A DNA stretch of 64,000 bases from Pempheris klunzingeri (GCF_042242105.1 NC_092014.1:6669874-6733873), one strand, 5' to 3'; positions 37,601 to 60,500 are shown, counted from the first letter of the stretch. Notes: generated from the letters alone by a model not told the origin. Program-made: numbers and translations.

Positions 37601-37961
37601 CCAGTGCTGTTTGTGAACGCAACAGTGGGCTGGTGGAGATTAATGATGCTTGTGGGTGATATTGACACAGATGAAAGAATGAGCCGTTGTCCCACAATGT
37701 TAACCATACCCACGGCTGTCAGCCTCCTCAGCCAATTGATTACTTTGATTGATTGGTGCAAGCCCAGACAGTGACACTCCTTCACCCTCACTCTGTCTCT
37801 GCTGAGCCTCATGTAACTAGACTCTGTTTCTTTTCTACTTCCTCCCGTATGCCCCTCGCAGTGCGGTGGATCTGATTCGTCTGGGAGGAGGTCGCCTTCG
37901 TTTCCTGGTAGCCAAGTCCGACCCCGAAGTCTCAGAGAAGATCAGTGCCTCCTCCTGCTGA
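16159..37961 (+). CDS. radil: Radil: RAP-GTPase effector with RA, FHA-like, DIL and PDZ domains
   Basis: Nineteen coding exons join in phase: 16159–16242, 19298–19802, 23158–23273, 23384–23563, 23643–24318, 25001–25131, 26463–26500, 26646–26797, 26979–27091, 27369–27485, 28483–28606, 31640–31812, 32090–32240, 33548–33774, 34289–34619, 36239–36403, 36704–36756, 37447–37586 and 37862–37961. They total 3576 nt, about 1191 residues, slightly longer than human RADIL. Domains: Ras-association about 76–180, FHA-like about 295–400, DIL about 565–900, PDZ about 1097–1185. The start is chosen because MFYG…SKSRLKRQS matches the family N-terminus. Radil acts downstream of RAP1 at membranes and microtubules to promote integrin-dependent adhesion and neural-crest migration (family knowledge). 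The 36239–36403 exon has an uncertain 5' edge; the alternative acceptor at 36318 breaks phase unless another exon exists. All introns appear GT–AG. Confidence 0.93.
16403..16862 (+). mobile_element. Small inverted-repeat DNA element, copy 2 (MITE-like)
   Basis: This is the same family as 1429–1787 but in the opposite orientation. Both share 'ctttc.aatgg.caacagggggcgact', a 'gccaaactc.aggct.caaaac' block and a 'tatatacagt' end. The left end is degraded. It lies in radil intron 2 and abuts the next element. Confidence 0.55.
16870..17348. mobile_element. Non-autonomous DNA transposon with long terminal inverted repeats
   Basis: The left end 'ggcgcttttccactagtacc' and the following 'tactcggctcgactcgac' are mirrored at the right end by 'gtcgagtcgagccgagtagg' and 'accagtggaaaagcgcc'. 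The inverted repeats are about 40 bp and near identical, enclosing about 400 bp without coding capacity. An inner palindromic 'tagtactactagtactat' stretch precedes the right repeat. The target-site duplication is not clean. The family is widespread in teleosts (from memory). Confidence 0.75.
17460..18135 (+). mobile_element. DNA-element remnant, repeat R copy 1
   Basis: The first part ('attcatggtctccaaaggat', 'ataataactttggtgatcct') resembles a very common teleost element. The second part, about 17815–18135, is repeated in the same orientation at 20865–21170, with shared blocks 'cagttggttgatattg', 'caaatcccatgaaaagagca' and 'ctgtctgtgtcacaaatat'-like text. It lies in radil intron 2. Confidence 0.6.
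18302..19215 (+). mobile_element. Internally deleted Tc1-like transposon
   Basis: The terminal inverted repeats are clear: 'cactatatggagaaaagtat' at the left, and 'atacttttgtccatatagtt' at the right, which is its near-perfect complement. Both ends are flanked by TA. The total of about 914 bp is shorter than a full Tc1 element. It carries a broken transposase and lies in radil intron 2. Confidence 0.85.
18440..19147 (+). pseudogene. Broken Tc1-like transposase
   Basis: The N-terminal helix-turn-helix is readable ([20 protein letters not shown] followed by GRPRK), then the frame shifts near 18600–18660. The text jumps from the sequence ending in a VKFGGG-like motif directly into a [18 protein letters not shown] motif at about 18985–19045. 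The middle of the catalytic domain, including the second acidic catalytic residue, is therefore deleted. It is non-functional. Confidence 0.85.
19298..19802 (+). CDS. radil: radil exon with the Ras-association domain
   Basis: This exon encodes about residues 29–196. The RA domain begins near [20 protein letters not shown] and includes [16 protein letters not shown] and [15 protein letters not shown], all close to the human protein. A Gly-rich insertion ([11 protein letters not shown]) sits in the loop after YVLCDVIG. It enters in phase 0 and leaves in phase 1. Its acceptor lies only 82 bp after the right end of a Tc1-like element. Confidence 0.93.
19970..20239. repeat. (GTGTGTGAGT)n and (CA)n tracts
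   Basis: A 10-bp GTGTGTGAGT-type minisatellite covers 19970–20036 and a (CA)21 run covers 20197–20239. Both are in radil intron 3. Confidence 0.9.
20865..21170 (+). repeat. Repeat R copy 2
   Basis: A direct-orientation, diverged copy of about 17815–18135, in the next radil intron. There is no coding capacity. The two copies flank exon 3 and the Tc1-like element. Confidence 0.65.
22513..22675 (+). other. radil: Candidate alternative (poison) exon in radil intron 3
   Basis: This G+C-rich block has a good acceptor (TTGTTTTCTCAG) and donor (CAG/GTAGGG). It is 163 nt long, so inclusion would shift the frame. Read in the phase supplied by the previous exon it reaches a TAG at 22548. Another frame is open throughout, but it cannot join to both neighbours in phase. 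No protein similarity is recognised. It could equally be a decoy. Confidence 0.3.
23643..24318 (+). CDS. radil: radil exon with the FHA-like region
   Basis: This 676-nt exon encodes about residues 295–520. The FHA-like part runs from [16 protein letters not shown] through [15 protein letters not shown] to [26 protein letters not shown] Cys pair and a low-complexity Gly-rich linker follow (around GGEGGGRGG). The end, [16 protein letters not shown], leads into the DIL region. The interior shows one long open frame with G+C bias at third positions, which is why it stands out as the longest frame in the window. Confidence 0.93.
25001..33774 (+). CDS. radil: radil exons encoding the DIL domain
   Basis: Nine exons (25001–33774) encode about residues 520–929. 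Recognisable stretches are [81 protein letters not shown] and [14 protein letters not shown]. These follow the human DIL (dilute/class V myosin-like) region in order. The acceptors before 26463, 28483 and 31640 sit directly behind long (TG)n tracts; the one before 28483 has almost no normal pyrimidine tract. Confidence 0.9.
26394..26454. repeat. (TG)n tract before a radil acceptor
   Basis: About 30 TG units end 8 bases before the 38-nt exon at 26463, leaving only 'ccttgcag' as the acceptor region. Confidence 0.95.
28448..28482. repeat. (TG)n tract forming a radil acceptor region
   Basis: The repeat runs directly into the splice site: (TG)16 then AAG before exon 28483. There is no ordinary polypyrimidine tract. 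Confidence 0.95.
30585..30690 (-). mobile_element. hAT-like element end
   Basis: 'gattaatcgataataaaaat' followed by 'aatcgttagttgcagcccta' is the reverse complement of the characteristic teleost 'agggctgcaactaacgatta' terminus. The interior probably extends left to about 30300. It lies in radil intron 12. Confidence 0.6.
31588..31630. repeat. (TG)n tract before a radil acceptor
   Basis: A (TG)20 run followed by 'cacgtgcttag' and exon 31640. Confidence 0.95.
32505..33160. mobile_element. Long inverted-repeat (fold-back) element
   Basis: The left arm (about 32505–32785) and right arm (about 32930–33160) are imperfect reverse complements over most of their length. For example, 'acaatggctgtaatg' and 'tccactaaaagtgc' on the left match 'cattacagccattacaatg' and 'gcacttttagtgga' on the right. 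'agccgacagccgaga' on the left matches 'tctcggctgccagct' on the right, and 'ccaccagactctattgac' matches 'gtcgatggagtctggtgg'. About 150 bp separate the arms. It is non-coding and lies in radil intron 14. Confidence 0.75.
34620..36238 (+). other. radil intron before exon 17
   Basis: AT-rich sequence. 'ttttttagccacctaaaa' at about 35389 and 'ttattttaggtggctaaa' at about 35643 are inverted, suggesting a small MITE of about 270 bp. A 135-codon open frame (35623–36030) has no recognisable domain or splice support and is not called as a gene. Confidence 0.4.
36239..36403 (+). CDS. radil: radil exon 17, uncertain 5' edge
   Basis: The 3' part ([18 protein letters not shown]) looks like real radil linker sequence, and the donor (CGTA/GTGAGT) is strong. 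Two acceptors compete: GTCCTTCAG before 36239, which keeps phase with the exon ending at 34619, and CTTCGTGCAG before 36318, which does not. The extra 79 bases contain 'gtggccaaaaatcaatgaat' and 'atgcagcttcaaat', which resemble a teleost repeat. The longer exon may therefore include exonised repeat DNA. If the shorter form is right, an additional exon between 34620 and 36317 has been missed. Confidence 0.6.
36704..37961 (+). CDS. radil: radil exons encoding the C-terminal PDZ domain
   Basis: Three exons (36704–36756, 37447–37586, 37862–37961) encode [53 protein letters not shown] and [19 protein letters not shown]. This is a complete PDZ fold with a YGLGMGL carboxylate-binding loop. The protein ends in KISASSC, as expected for fish radil. 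The PDZ domain probably binds C-terminal peptides of membrane partners. Confidence 0.93.
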
Positions 37962-40260
37962 CCGCTGAGACACACACAATGCACTGCACGGGCCTGCAGA
38001 GGCGGGACGGCAGGACGACGAGGCGTGCAGACAGGTGTGCTGATGAACAGGGCACACACACACACACACACACGTGTACATATGCGGCGTGAATTATCTA
38101 TGTGAAACCAAGCAGCAGCACAGCACGAAGCCAAGCAGTCAAACAGGAGATAACGCTCCATGACTCCTCTCCACAGCTGCCAGGGCGGCTTTCCTCATGC
38201 TGACTCCTACTGGGTTTGTGTGACAGACAGAATCCGTAGCCCACCGCGACATCGCAGGAGAATGCTGCGATGAAAAGTTGCCTAATTAATCAACGTGAGA
38301 GGTGGAGGAGGTCTTAACCAGCCAGCATGCAGTCTGGTGGTGTCTAAAGCACAATAGATTGTAGGGTTTTCATTTGTCTTCTGTCGGCCCTCGGAGCATG
38401 TGCGCACAGTGGACTTTTTCCAAGTGTTTTTAGAATAATTTGTACGAGTTATTCAGACATTACGTAGCATGGTTTAATAGCTTAGCAGCACTCAGTCCAA
38501 GGGACTCTGAAACCGTTGGACACAAACTGAAAATGTACTTTACAATTCTAAAAGCGTTTGCAGACAAATGACTTCAGACAGCCTCAGTGAACGCCGGATG
38601 TCTTACAAAGCGCTTTTAGAGTGGAATGTTTTATAAACCCGTTTGTTAGCAGCCCCCAAAGCACTATCACCGCCTGCTCGACGGACAGAACGATTGTGTA
38701 ATGTTGACTTTTGTACGGGAGAGTGGGTTAAAAAGGCAGAGGAAGAATAATGCAAACATACAGCCCAGCTCTCCCATGTAACATTTAACCTCATCACTGG
38801 ACTTTACCTCCGCTGGACAACGGATGAACCCTTGAGGCTTGATGTGCACAGTGGACGTGCAGCTGTTGTGGGACAGTGTTTATTACTTCGGATCATCAAG
38901 ACAACATGCTTCACTTAAGAGTTTCTGATGCACAATCCCAGCGTGTATAAACCACATTTCTGTTGTGAATATCTGCTGTATGTATCTGGTTCAGAGGTGT
39001 AAATAGTTTGTTAATATTTAACCCTTGGTCATGTATTGTTTGGACATTCATGAGAGAAACTGCATTTGAGGAACTACTCATTTTTTTCTGAAATATACTG
39101 AAACCTACTGATGGAAAAAAGACAGTGTTTTCTGGAATGAGAGATTTTTAGTTTTGGGTTTGTTTTAGGAACACCCCAAATTACAAAAACATTTATATTT
39201 TACTTGTACTGGTCTCCAGACATGCAGATAGTTCTGTTTTTGGTCTTGAGATTTCTGCCTACGGATCAATACAATGGAGGTTTAAAGGAATCTTGGTTGT
39301 GGTCCTTCCAGATGTAGCGTCCCACTCTGGATAATCTACTGACGTCACTGTGGTTTTCATTTCTCTGATAGAAAGTTTCAGTGAAGACTGTTCACAGTGA
39401 GATCTGTTAGGGTAGAGGCAGAAATCTCAGAGGCATATCTTTACAGTAAAGCTAAACTATCTGCATGGCTAGATACCAGACAGAACTTAGTTTTGGCTGT
39501 AATGTAAAATTCTAGGAGAGAAAGTGTAAAAGAGGTGCAGCCAGAACGATAACAGGTCACCTTTTGAAAAGTCCTTATTTCAAAGCTGAGTCAGTTTTCT
39601 GCTGCCTGGCCTTCTGCTTTGCTCTGAGCTCTCAGGAGCAGTGACCCTCCGCCGGCCTGAGACGACCCTCCACAGAGAGAAGAAAAGCTCACGCAGCCGC
39701 AGATCCCACTGGCTCAGAATAAGAGGAGCCAAGATGTGGCTGAAAGAGGCCATCACACAGCAAACTGAAGGACTAGAGCTGCGACTGTAATTATTTTCAT
39801 CATTGATTAATTTGTTGACTGTTCTTCAAATTAATCATCAAGTCTGTAAAATGTCAGACATGCTCAGTCTGTTTTTTTTTTTTTTTTCATCCAAGGCTCC
39901 AAACCAACAGGTTCAATTATTATTAAGTATTTAAAAAAGTTGAACTAGTTAATATTTTTTAGCTCAGAAATTGACAAATCAATTCAGAACTAATGGTAAC
40001 AACTGTTGCCGTTTTCTTGGTCATTTCCATTTTATAAATTTACACAATGATTAATATTTCATTCCAAACTGTTTCTTTTTTCCATCAGCTTTGTTTTACT
40101 CTCCACTTTTGATTCTGTTAACTTCTTTGCAGTAACATTTTATTTTTGTGCGTTTCAAGGTTTGTACGACGGTGTCACGCATGTCTATTCTCCCTGTTCA
40201 TTATTTATACTGTTAAAAATGATGGTACTTAATAATTAAAATTGTTGGATACTTGCACTT
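37962..40260 (+). other. radil: radil 3' UTR
   Basis: Unique non-coding sequence follows the radil stop, with a (CA)n tract at 38057–38073. A hAT-like fragment at about 39765–39960 ('gagctgcgactgtaattatt') suggests insertion within or just past the UTR. A variant ATTAAA poly(A) signal lies at 40235–40240. No AP5Z1-like or other exon is visible. Confidence 0.5.
40235..40240 (+). terminator. radil: Candidate radil polyadenylation signal (ATTAAA)
   Basis: The variant signal lies in 'cttaataattaaaattg'. It faces the foxk1 candidate signal about 260 bp away on the other strand, giving a compact convergent end. Confidence 0.35.
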
Positions 40261-40498
40261 CTGTCATTTGTCAACAAATGCAAAGAACAACTTGCAGTGT
40301 GGAGTCGTACCCAACATGGCTGAAGCCTGGTCACACAAGAGACGACAATTTAACATTTAAGTCAATGAGGAATTTTAATTTGTGCTACACATTTTAACAA
40401 ATCACAAAAACAGAAACATTTAAAAATACATATACTTCTCTATTTCCAGAATGTTTACGTATTGATGACAGCTGTTTTTACATATAGCAAAATATTTT

Positions 40499-42230
40499 TT
40501 TATTTTTTTCCAAAGTAAGAAAAAAAAATACCTTCTAAATAGCTTTGTCATTTAGCAGATAGAGCAGCATACAATCATTACGCATCTTTTTTTGTCTTTT
40601 TCTAATAATGTGCAACAACAATCACTGAAATCTTGCGCAAATTGTGCCTGATTGCCGGCTAAAAATGAGGCCTGTGCGAGGACGTTCGGAAAAGCTAAAG
40701 GCAGAGTGAGAATGAGAGAATACAGAGAGGGGGAGAAAGTGCTGAATATCTAATTAAGGCAGTGTCTGTGACGGGAATTGCCAACAGCTCGATGCCGCTG
40801 TGCAGACAGCAAAGACAGAGACTGCTCACTGAGGACAGGGACAGAGGTAGATTGGGAGAAGTTAGGGGAAATTGAAAGCAAAAGAGTGAGGAGCCAAGAG
40901 TAGAAAAGATGCCCAAAGTACCATACAGAAAACAGAAAGACAAGAGAGCAGTTGAAATTTGTGGTCGTGTGTTGGTCCCACCCTTCCCCTGAAAAGCTGA
41001 GTCTACTGATGCAACATAACTGTCACCACTGTAGTGTCGCCGATCATTTACAGTTAAAGAAGCGCTGTGTTAATCTAAAAAGGTAAAGCTGTCTAAAGGT
41101 TAAAATAAACTGACAAAACAAAATGTAGAAATATTTAAGGCTTTAAGGATTATTACAATAATGCTTTTCTGTGCTAAGACAAACAAAACTGTACGCACAG
41201 GCTGTTCCGTTTCTCCTGTTACCACTACTGAAACAAGAAGAAAAAAAAATTAAAACAATCAGTTTGTCTACATTAGGTTAGCTCCACTTCAATCAACTCC
41301 AAATAGTTGCCTCTTTTTTTTTTTTTTTGCCCTTCTCTGCTCCATCTTGGCTCTTCATCTTGACTCTGGGGAGCTTCACACTGATAAACCAAAGTGAAGC
41401 GAAAACTGCAAAGTCCTGGTTGGTTTTTCCTGGATTTCCGCTCATCTCTTCCTCCAAAACAATACCCCTTTCTGTTTGTGCTTTACGGAGAAGGCAAGAA
41501 GAGACGCCTCACATTCTGGGCTAGGCCTTAATATTGACGCCTGTCTTTTCTGTAGGGACTGCCTTATGAAGAGTACAATCATATTCTTAACCCCCTCCCA
41601 AGCCCCATCAGCCTGGTCTGGGTATATGCAGCTAAGTCCTCTCCATCTTTCTGTCCACGACTGCGTAAATCTACACATTATATCAGCTCTGATCATCACA
41701 GTTTCTTCTGTAAATGCCGGCCATGTCATATCTCTGAACACACATTCCCTGGTTTTAAATCAGGCAGTGACTCTAATTGAAGTGCAGGAGAGGTGAGTTC
41801 TTTGGCCTGAGAGTGACTGATGCATCGGATCCATCAACTGGAGGAACGCTTGTATCTGAGATATTGTCCAACATTCACGTAGTAAAAGTAGTGCTGAAAT
41901 GATTTCAATATGCATAATGCTCTCAGAAGCTTAATGTCCTTACTTGTTTATGTTGTCAGTGAATGGTGGATTACATTAAAAAGATTGTAAAGCTGAAAAA
42001 GTCCTGAAAGATTTACTTGATTTTTACATTCAGCATGTATTTGAAAGGTTTTATCTATTTTTGACCAAAATATGTGTTCCTTACGATTGAATTCCCTTCT
42101 GTTGAGAGAGGCTGCCTGTACATTTTTTGGCCATGTCGGCTGCAGTCATATCAAATGAGTATAAAAAGCGAAGCAGTTAGGGGACGATGAGGAGGCTGTC
42201 CATTGGGTACCTGGTAAGAGGCCCTGGATT
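40499..42230 (-). other. foxk1: foxk1 3' UTR
   Basis: AT-rich sequence between the foxk1 stop and a minus-strand AATAAA (plus-strand TTTATT at 40499–40504). No exon is seen. Its length (about 1.7 kb) is plausible for a FOXK1 3' UTR. Confidence 0.5.
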
Positions 42231-55265
<13,035 letters not shown>

Positions 55266-55639
55266 AAACTACTGCTATGAGTACATTCACACAACACTCT
55301 CTCACGCTTACATCGTATACACAGGACAGAAGTTGCGTCTAATTGACATGCAGACTAGTGACAAAGTAAGGAAAAAAATAATATAGTGTCATAGTAAGGT
55401 GTTGCCGCCAGAGCAGCTTCAGAGTTCAATATCAAGAGCACCATTCTGTCAAAAGGTAATCCCTGATTTGGTGTTTTGATGATAATAGTGGTGGAGAGCG
55501 CTTTCAAACAGGACTAACGTTTCCCATTGGTGACTGATGAGGCCATAGCATGTGATTCACACTCATTATTTTTTCACACATATCAAACCATTCTGTGACC
55601 CCTTCTGTCCTTTGGATGGGGGTATAGAACAGATTTTCC

Positions 55640-55876
55640 CTCACTTACTGTGCAATACTTTTTATATTCCCGTGTAGTTTGTCCCTATTTTTATACTTGA
55701 TCTTGTTTAAATTGTATTTACTTTTTATGTGTATATTTCTGTCCACTAGTTTATTTATTGTTTTATTGAAGTTTACTTTTGCTTACTTGCTGCTGTAATA
55801 GTGTTTCTCCACCATGGGATTAATAAAGGGATATCATTTCTTATGTTATCTTATGTCATCTTATCTTATCTTATGC
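55640..55876 (+). mobile_element. Non-LTR retrotransposon 3' tail
   Basis: The text ends in 'gggattaataaagggatatc' followed by a (TTATC/TTATG)n tail 'cttatgttatcttatgtcat'. This is typical of 5'-truncated teleost LINE copies with a short repetitive tail. The opposite-oriented relative is at 7509–7745. Confidence 0.55.
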
Positions 55877-55899
55877 TGTTGACATCCTGAAAGAGACCA

Positions 55900-56720
55900 C
55901 CCACATCAGGTTAGAAGTGTGTTATCATAGGAAAAAGGTGATTACTCTTCTATGGATTTGCAGTGATCCCCCTCTCTTAGGGAACAGGTTGATTCAAACC
56001 ATCCCAGCAAAGTGTCCCCCACAGCATTACAGAGCCTCAGATCCTCTCATGGAAGGGGTCAAATGTTCATGCCTGTACTGTTTTCTTGGTGTAAAATGGT
56101 TTTTGCACCACTGAACTCTCAAATGTGCATTAATCTTTCTAATGACGGGTTCATAAACTGCAACCCTGCCATAAAACGCCCCTCTATGTAATTGTCAAGG
56201 GTTTGTTCTCACTAGTGTGATCATGACCTGCACTGTCGTTGTCAGGCACATGAGGACGTTTTTCCTTACATATGGCACTAATGCAAGCTCATCTAATTCA
56301 TCAAACATCCACAATTTCAGACACTGTTTACTGATGTCTTTCCCATAGATCTAAATGCAGATGTCTCTTTAGTCACTGTTCCTGCTGAAGCACTTTCCAG
56401 CACTTTCCACCCACTGAAGCCCAAACAATTAACTTTCTTTCAAAGTCACAAAGGTCTTTTCCTCCTTCTGCTTATACACCTGCAACAGATTGGATGTCAG
56501 TTGGTTAATTGTGTCATCTAGTGCATCTGTGTGGAAGCATCTGGATTCAATATGTGTCTTCACGCATTTATTAAGGTTTTTCCTTTCATTTGTCACCTGT
56601 CTGCATGTCCTCCTAATGTGATATCATCCAGCAAAGTCACATTTAAATTTCTTAGTGTAGTAACGTGTTTTTCACATTTTGTCATTGAAGTTACACTATT
56701 TCTGAACAGCTAAACTCCAG
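55900..56720 (-). mobile_element. Possible degraded Tc1/mariner-like remnant
   Basis: On the minus strand a short stretch near 56015–56045 translates to a GSVMLWG-like motif, the signature of Tc1-like transposases, followed by ruined coding sequence. No clear terminal repeats are found. This is a weak call. Confidence 0.3.
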
Positions 56721-56934
56721 CCATATTGGTTCAGGTCTTGGAAATATTTATTCAGCACTTCAGTAGACACTTTGAACACTTTCCAGTTTCACAACACTTT
56801 GATTTGTCTAAACAAAAACAAGAAAAACAAGAAATCTGCTTGATCCCAAGTGAACAGGTTTTTGGGCTCATTATAGACTAAATCTATGTGGGAGTTATCA
56901 CATCCTTTTGGTTTGTAGAACAACATGAGCAACA

Positions 56935-57060
56935 AGGCAAGGCAAGTTTATTTGTATGTCATCTTAAAGTGCTTGATATAGGGCAAAAAAGCCTCAGAAC
57001 ATTATTAAAGAAGCACAATGAAAAGATGATAAATTTAAAGATTAATAAGTAAATAGACAA
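56935..57060 (+). repeat. Dispersed teleost repeat
   Basis: 'ggcaaggcaagtttatttgt' then 'catcttaaagtgcttgatat' matches a common interspersed repeat (…tttatttgtatagcacatttca…caaagtgctttacat). It is about 125 bp and ends in A-rich sequence. Confidence 0.5.
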
Positions 57061-58698
57061 AAATAAAATCAAGGGTGTATAGCTCTGTTACTGTCCAGTA
57101 ATAAGCTGCTAAAATCTAGTTTTGGAAATAGAGGTGCATGAGAGAAATCTGTATGTTTGATGGTTCACAGATCAGCACGTCATGTTGCAGTGGTAGAGAA
57201 AAGTCGAGAAAATCTACGTCGGGAAAAAATACCTCAAAAATTTGTGATATTAATAATGCTGACGGTAGAAATATGAACAAAACTGCAAAAAAAAAAAAGT
57301 TGGCTAATTCACAGCATTATTGCCAGTATGGCTGCAGGTTCTGTGCCGTGAACGCACCTCGGTCGATAGGCTGCAGGTCATGTCGTCATTCCAGGAAACT
57401 GGAGGTCCAGATTTATGATCTGCAGTGGGTTTATTCAGAAGTGATCACTTAACACAGTTCTCCACTCTCATGTGTGTCCTGGATCAGGATCTGGATCATT
57501 TTTAGTCAGTGCATATTATCATGTGAAGTAAAAATGGGGGATATCAATTGAATAAATTGATAAATCACAGAATTTACTGCCACTAAAATCATAACAATTC
57601 AGTCATTACAGTTAATTAAATTCTTCTTTAAGTTACAGTTTGAGCGTCAAACCAAGATACATGAAAATGGTGCATTTAATTGATAGGTTTGGGGTAATAT
57701 TTCAGCTATTTTCAGCAGATAAAGTGCACATTTTTCTCAGTCCCAGCCTCAAGAACATGTAGAGTCTGCAGGGCAGCTGGTTTGCTCTCCTCAGATTTTT
57801 TTTTCTTTTCTCTTCTCTTTTTTTCATGTCTGCCCTCTGTTTATAAACATGGAAAGAACAAGATGGTTGAAAAAGTCGGATAATGGATTTGTGAAGGAGT
57901 AGGAGCACATGGAGTAGTGAACAAATGAGCAAAAAATATAAATCAGACCATCCACATGAGGGCGCTGTTGTAATATAAATCACTCAGAGAGGTAGAGCTG
58001 GCTCAGGAACACACACAGAAACCTCAGTGGGTCATTTAATGCACTTTATACCCGAATTATCTGGTCAAACATTAACTCACTGTGGCTGATATCCGAATGA
58101 ATTTTCTTCACTTTTCAGTAGTTGAATATAAGTGAATACATTTACCAAAGTACTGCACATATTCCCGTTATATGTATGTCTTCATGCTACTTGTGGAACT
58201 CTTTACTACTACAGTTATTTGATAACTCCAGTTACTAGTTACTTTACAAATGAAGAGTTTCACATACAAAATATAAAAGAGATGAGAAACGTTTCTTATG
58301 TTTTATTAAATCGAACTAATAGGCAGTAAATACAAGCACAGCTAAAGTGATCAGTGGATTGATCAGGACGAAGGTATTGACAGAAAATTATATTGCAACT
58401 ATTTTCATCATTTAAGTCATTTTTTATGCAAAACATTTCCAATATTTTGGTACTTTTCATTTATTCTACTAATTTGTCATCTGCTACTAGACAATGCTGC
58501 ACTGGACAATAGTGCCACTTTGTGCTCTCAGTAATTGTTTGATGGCATTTCTCACTTTTGCATTTTCTCACTTTTGTGTTTTCAAACCAAACGAACGCTT
58601 AATAATCAAGATAATAATCAGTATTTTGTGTCTGGGGACATTTTTTCTGCATTGTGCACGTTCACTTTTAAAACTTAAAGTAATTTTTCCCAATTATA

Positions 58699-59913
58699 CT
58701 CACAGTTTCTCAAAATTATTCAATCCCCTTTGCAAATTAGGTGTATAGGAAAAAAAATGCAGCTGTGTTCAGTGGAAAACTTAAACAAGAATGATTTAAA
58801 TAGCTTAACACAACCAATATTACTCCTGCTCTCTAATATTCTTGTGTTTGTGTGCTGCAGTCGCCCTCTTCAAATCACATCATAGACTTTCTATGGGATT
58901 GAAGTCAGGCGACTGTGGCGGCCACTCGGGTATCTTCCGTAACTTTTATCTGACGCCTTGGTGGACTTTGAGGTATGCCTGGGATCATTGTCTTGTTGGA
59001 AGGTCTAATGATGTCCAAGCTTCAGCTTCCTCACGGACGGCCTGACGTTTTCTCCAAGGATTTCCTGATACTTGATTGAACCCATCTTGTTCTCCAAATG
59101 CTGTAGGTTTCTAGTGTCAGAAGAAGCAAAGCAGCCCCAGAGCATCACAGAGCCACCGCCAAGCTTCGCTTTAGGCAGTATGTACTTTTCAGCGAATGTC
59201 TCATTCTTCCTCCGCCAGACATACCGCTGATCCATAGAGCTGAAAAGTCCCAGTTTTGTTTCATCGCTCCACAGAGCAGAATCACAAAGCTCTGTGCCCA
59301 CTTGCTGCAGGTCTTTTGCAGTTACTCAAGGGTTTTTGGCCACCTGCCTCCTCAGAAACCTGGTGGCAGTCGTTGATAGCTTCCCGTCTGCCACGTCCAG
59401 GTAGTGTAGCCACTGTTCCTTTAGCTTTGAACTTGTGAACTTTGCTTCCAACAACATCTCTAGAAACATTCAGTGCCTTTGCTGTCTATTTGTGTCCTTT
59501 TGCTTGTTTGTGAAAGGCAATGATCTCCTCTCTTAACTTTTTGGACATTTCATTTGACTTACCCATATTTCTAACATGTAACCAAACGTCACTGTGAACA
59601 AACCCCTGGCCAGTCCAGGTATTTGATGTGTTCTATCTCCAGCACAACTTATGCAACTAATGAGGCCTGTAATTAGTTGTGACAGGTGTGCCTGAGACAA
59701 CACCTGATTTGCAAATGAGTGCTCTCATGAGGGATTCTGCTCAGGGTGTTGAATAATTTTGAGACTGCAGCAGTCACTAAAAGTGGTATTTTGTGTTTTG
59801 TATTTGGAGAAACCGCCTGTAGTCTTAGTGTTCTTGTTCGAGATATTCATTGGACACAGTTCACAGTTCACACCTAATTTGCTCTGGAGCTTGAATAATT
59901 TTGATTGCAAATG
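58699..59913 (-). mobile_element. Tc1-like transposon with IR/DR ends
   Basis: The ends are flanked by TA (58697–58698 and 59914–59915). Outer repeats contain 'tcaaaattattcaa' at the left and 'ttgaataattttga' at the right. A further inner copy of the motif at about 59749–59763 lies some 150 bp inside the right end, as in Tc1 elements with direct repeats inside long inverted repeats. It is about 1.2 kb long and transcribed leftward. Confidence 0.8.
58845..59566 (-). pseudogene. Tc1-like transposase pseudogene
   Basis: It starts MGKSNEMSKKLREE at 59566 and ends near a QSPDFNPIESL-like motif at about 58880. In between, several stops and frameshifts interrupt the helix-turn-helix and catalytic regions. 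One open segment (59301–59005) retains WSDETKLGLF and GGGSVMLWGCF motifs. It is inactive. Confidence 0.85.
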
Positions 59914-60288
59914 TACTTTTACTTAAGTAAGATTTTAAAATGAAAAATGTACTTGTAACAGCGTATTTCAGTGTGGTATTTGTACTTTTACGTAAGTAAA
60001 GGATCTAAGTACTTCCCACTGACCCACTGACTTTTTTTTTTATCTCCGTGCCATATTTTACACTTTTACACTTGACAATAGTAAGTGGTGCTGCTGTGTG
60101 GCATCACAGTGTAATGTAAGGTGTTTTTACTCACTAGGAGAGAAATATCCCTCATATTTATACATTTTCTTTGTCATGCTGGTGTTGTACAGTCCCATTT
60201 TTTATCATTTGTCGCACCTGGAAGTTTTATGTTGCTATAACAGTGATCAAAAGAATGACAGTGTGCATGGGAAAACTCCAAACTAACC

Positions 60289-60294
60289 TTTATT
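60289..60294 (-). terminator. Candidate CYP3 polyadenylation signal
   Basis: Minus-strand AATAAA (plus TTTATT), 207 bases past the P450 stop codon. A 3' UTR of about 220 bases would be typical. Confidence 0.5.
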
Positions 60295-60500
60295 GTTAAC
60301 ACAGGCTTTACAGATGATCCATCTGCCACTCAGGTTAGGAAAGACAAACGAGAGAGTAACTCATACAGAGAAAGTGCACACTACTAACTAACTACACTAC
60401 ACTAACTACACTACTAGCACAGATAAAATGAATGAAAAATTGACATGAAGTTTATTCAGAATATGTCGTGATTATCCTTTATCTTCATCTTGTTGTTTTC

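Larger units (their letters stand above)
58110..60025 (+). mobile_element. Older non-autonomous DNA element split by a Tc1 insertion
   Basis: The left part (about 58110–58698: 'tttgataactccagttacta', 'acttttaaaacttaaagtaa') and the right part (59914–60025: 'acttttacttaagtaagatt', 'acgtaagtaaaggatctaag') resemble the two halves of a well-known teleost repeat. That repeat is full of 'acttttacttaagtaaa' and ends in 'ggatctgaatacttc'. The Tc1-like element sits between the halves. Confidence 0.55.
55266..60288. other. foxk1–CYP3 intergenic region, repeat-rich
   Basis: No gene is seen. From left to right it holds spacer (55266–55640), a LINE 3' tail, a possible Tc1 remnant (55900–56720), a short dispersed repeat at about 56935–57060, AT-rich spacer (57060–58100), and an older element interrupted by a Tc1-like transposon (58110–60025). 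Confidence 0.6.

Noticed and set aside
57138-57452. 104-codon frame with several Cys residues
   Set aside because: The Cys spacing matches no zinc-binding family I know, the frame spans an A-run, and there is no splice or neighbour support.
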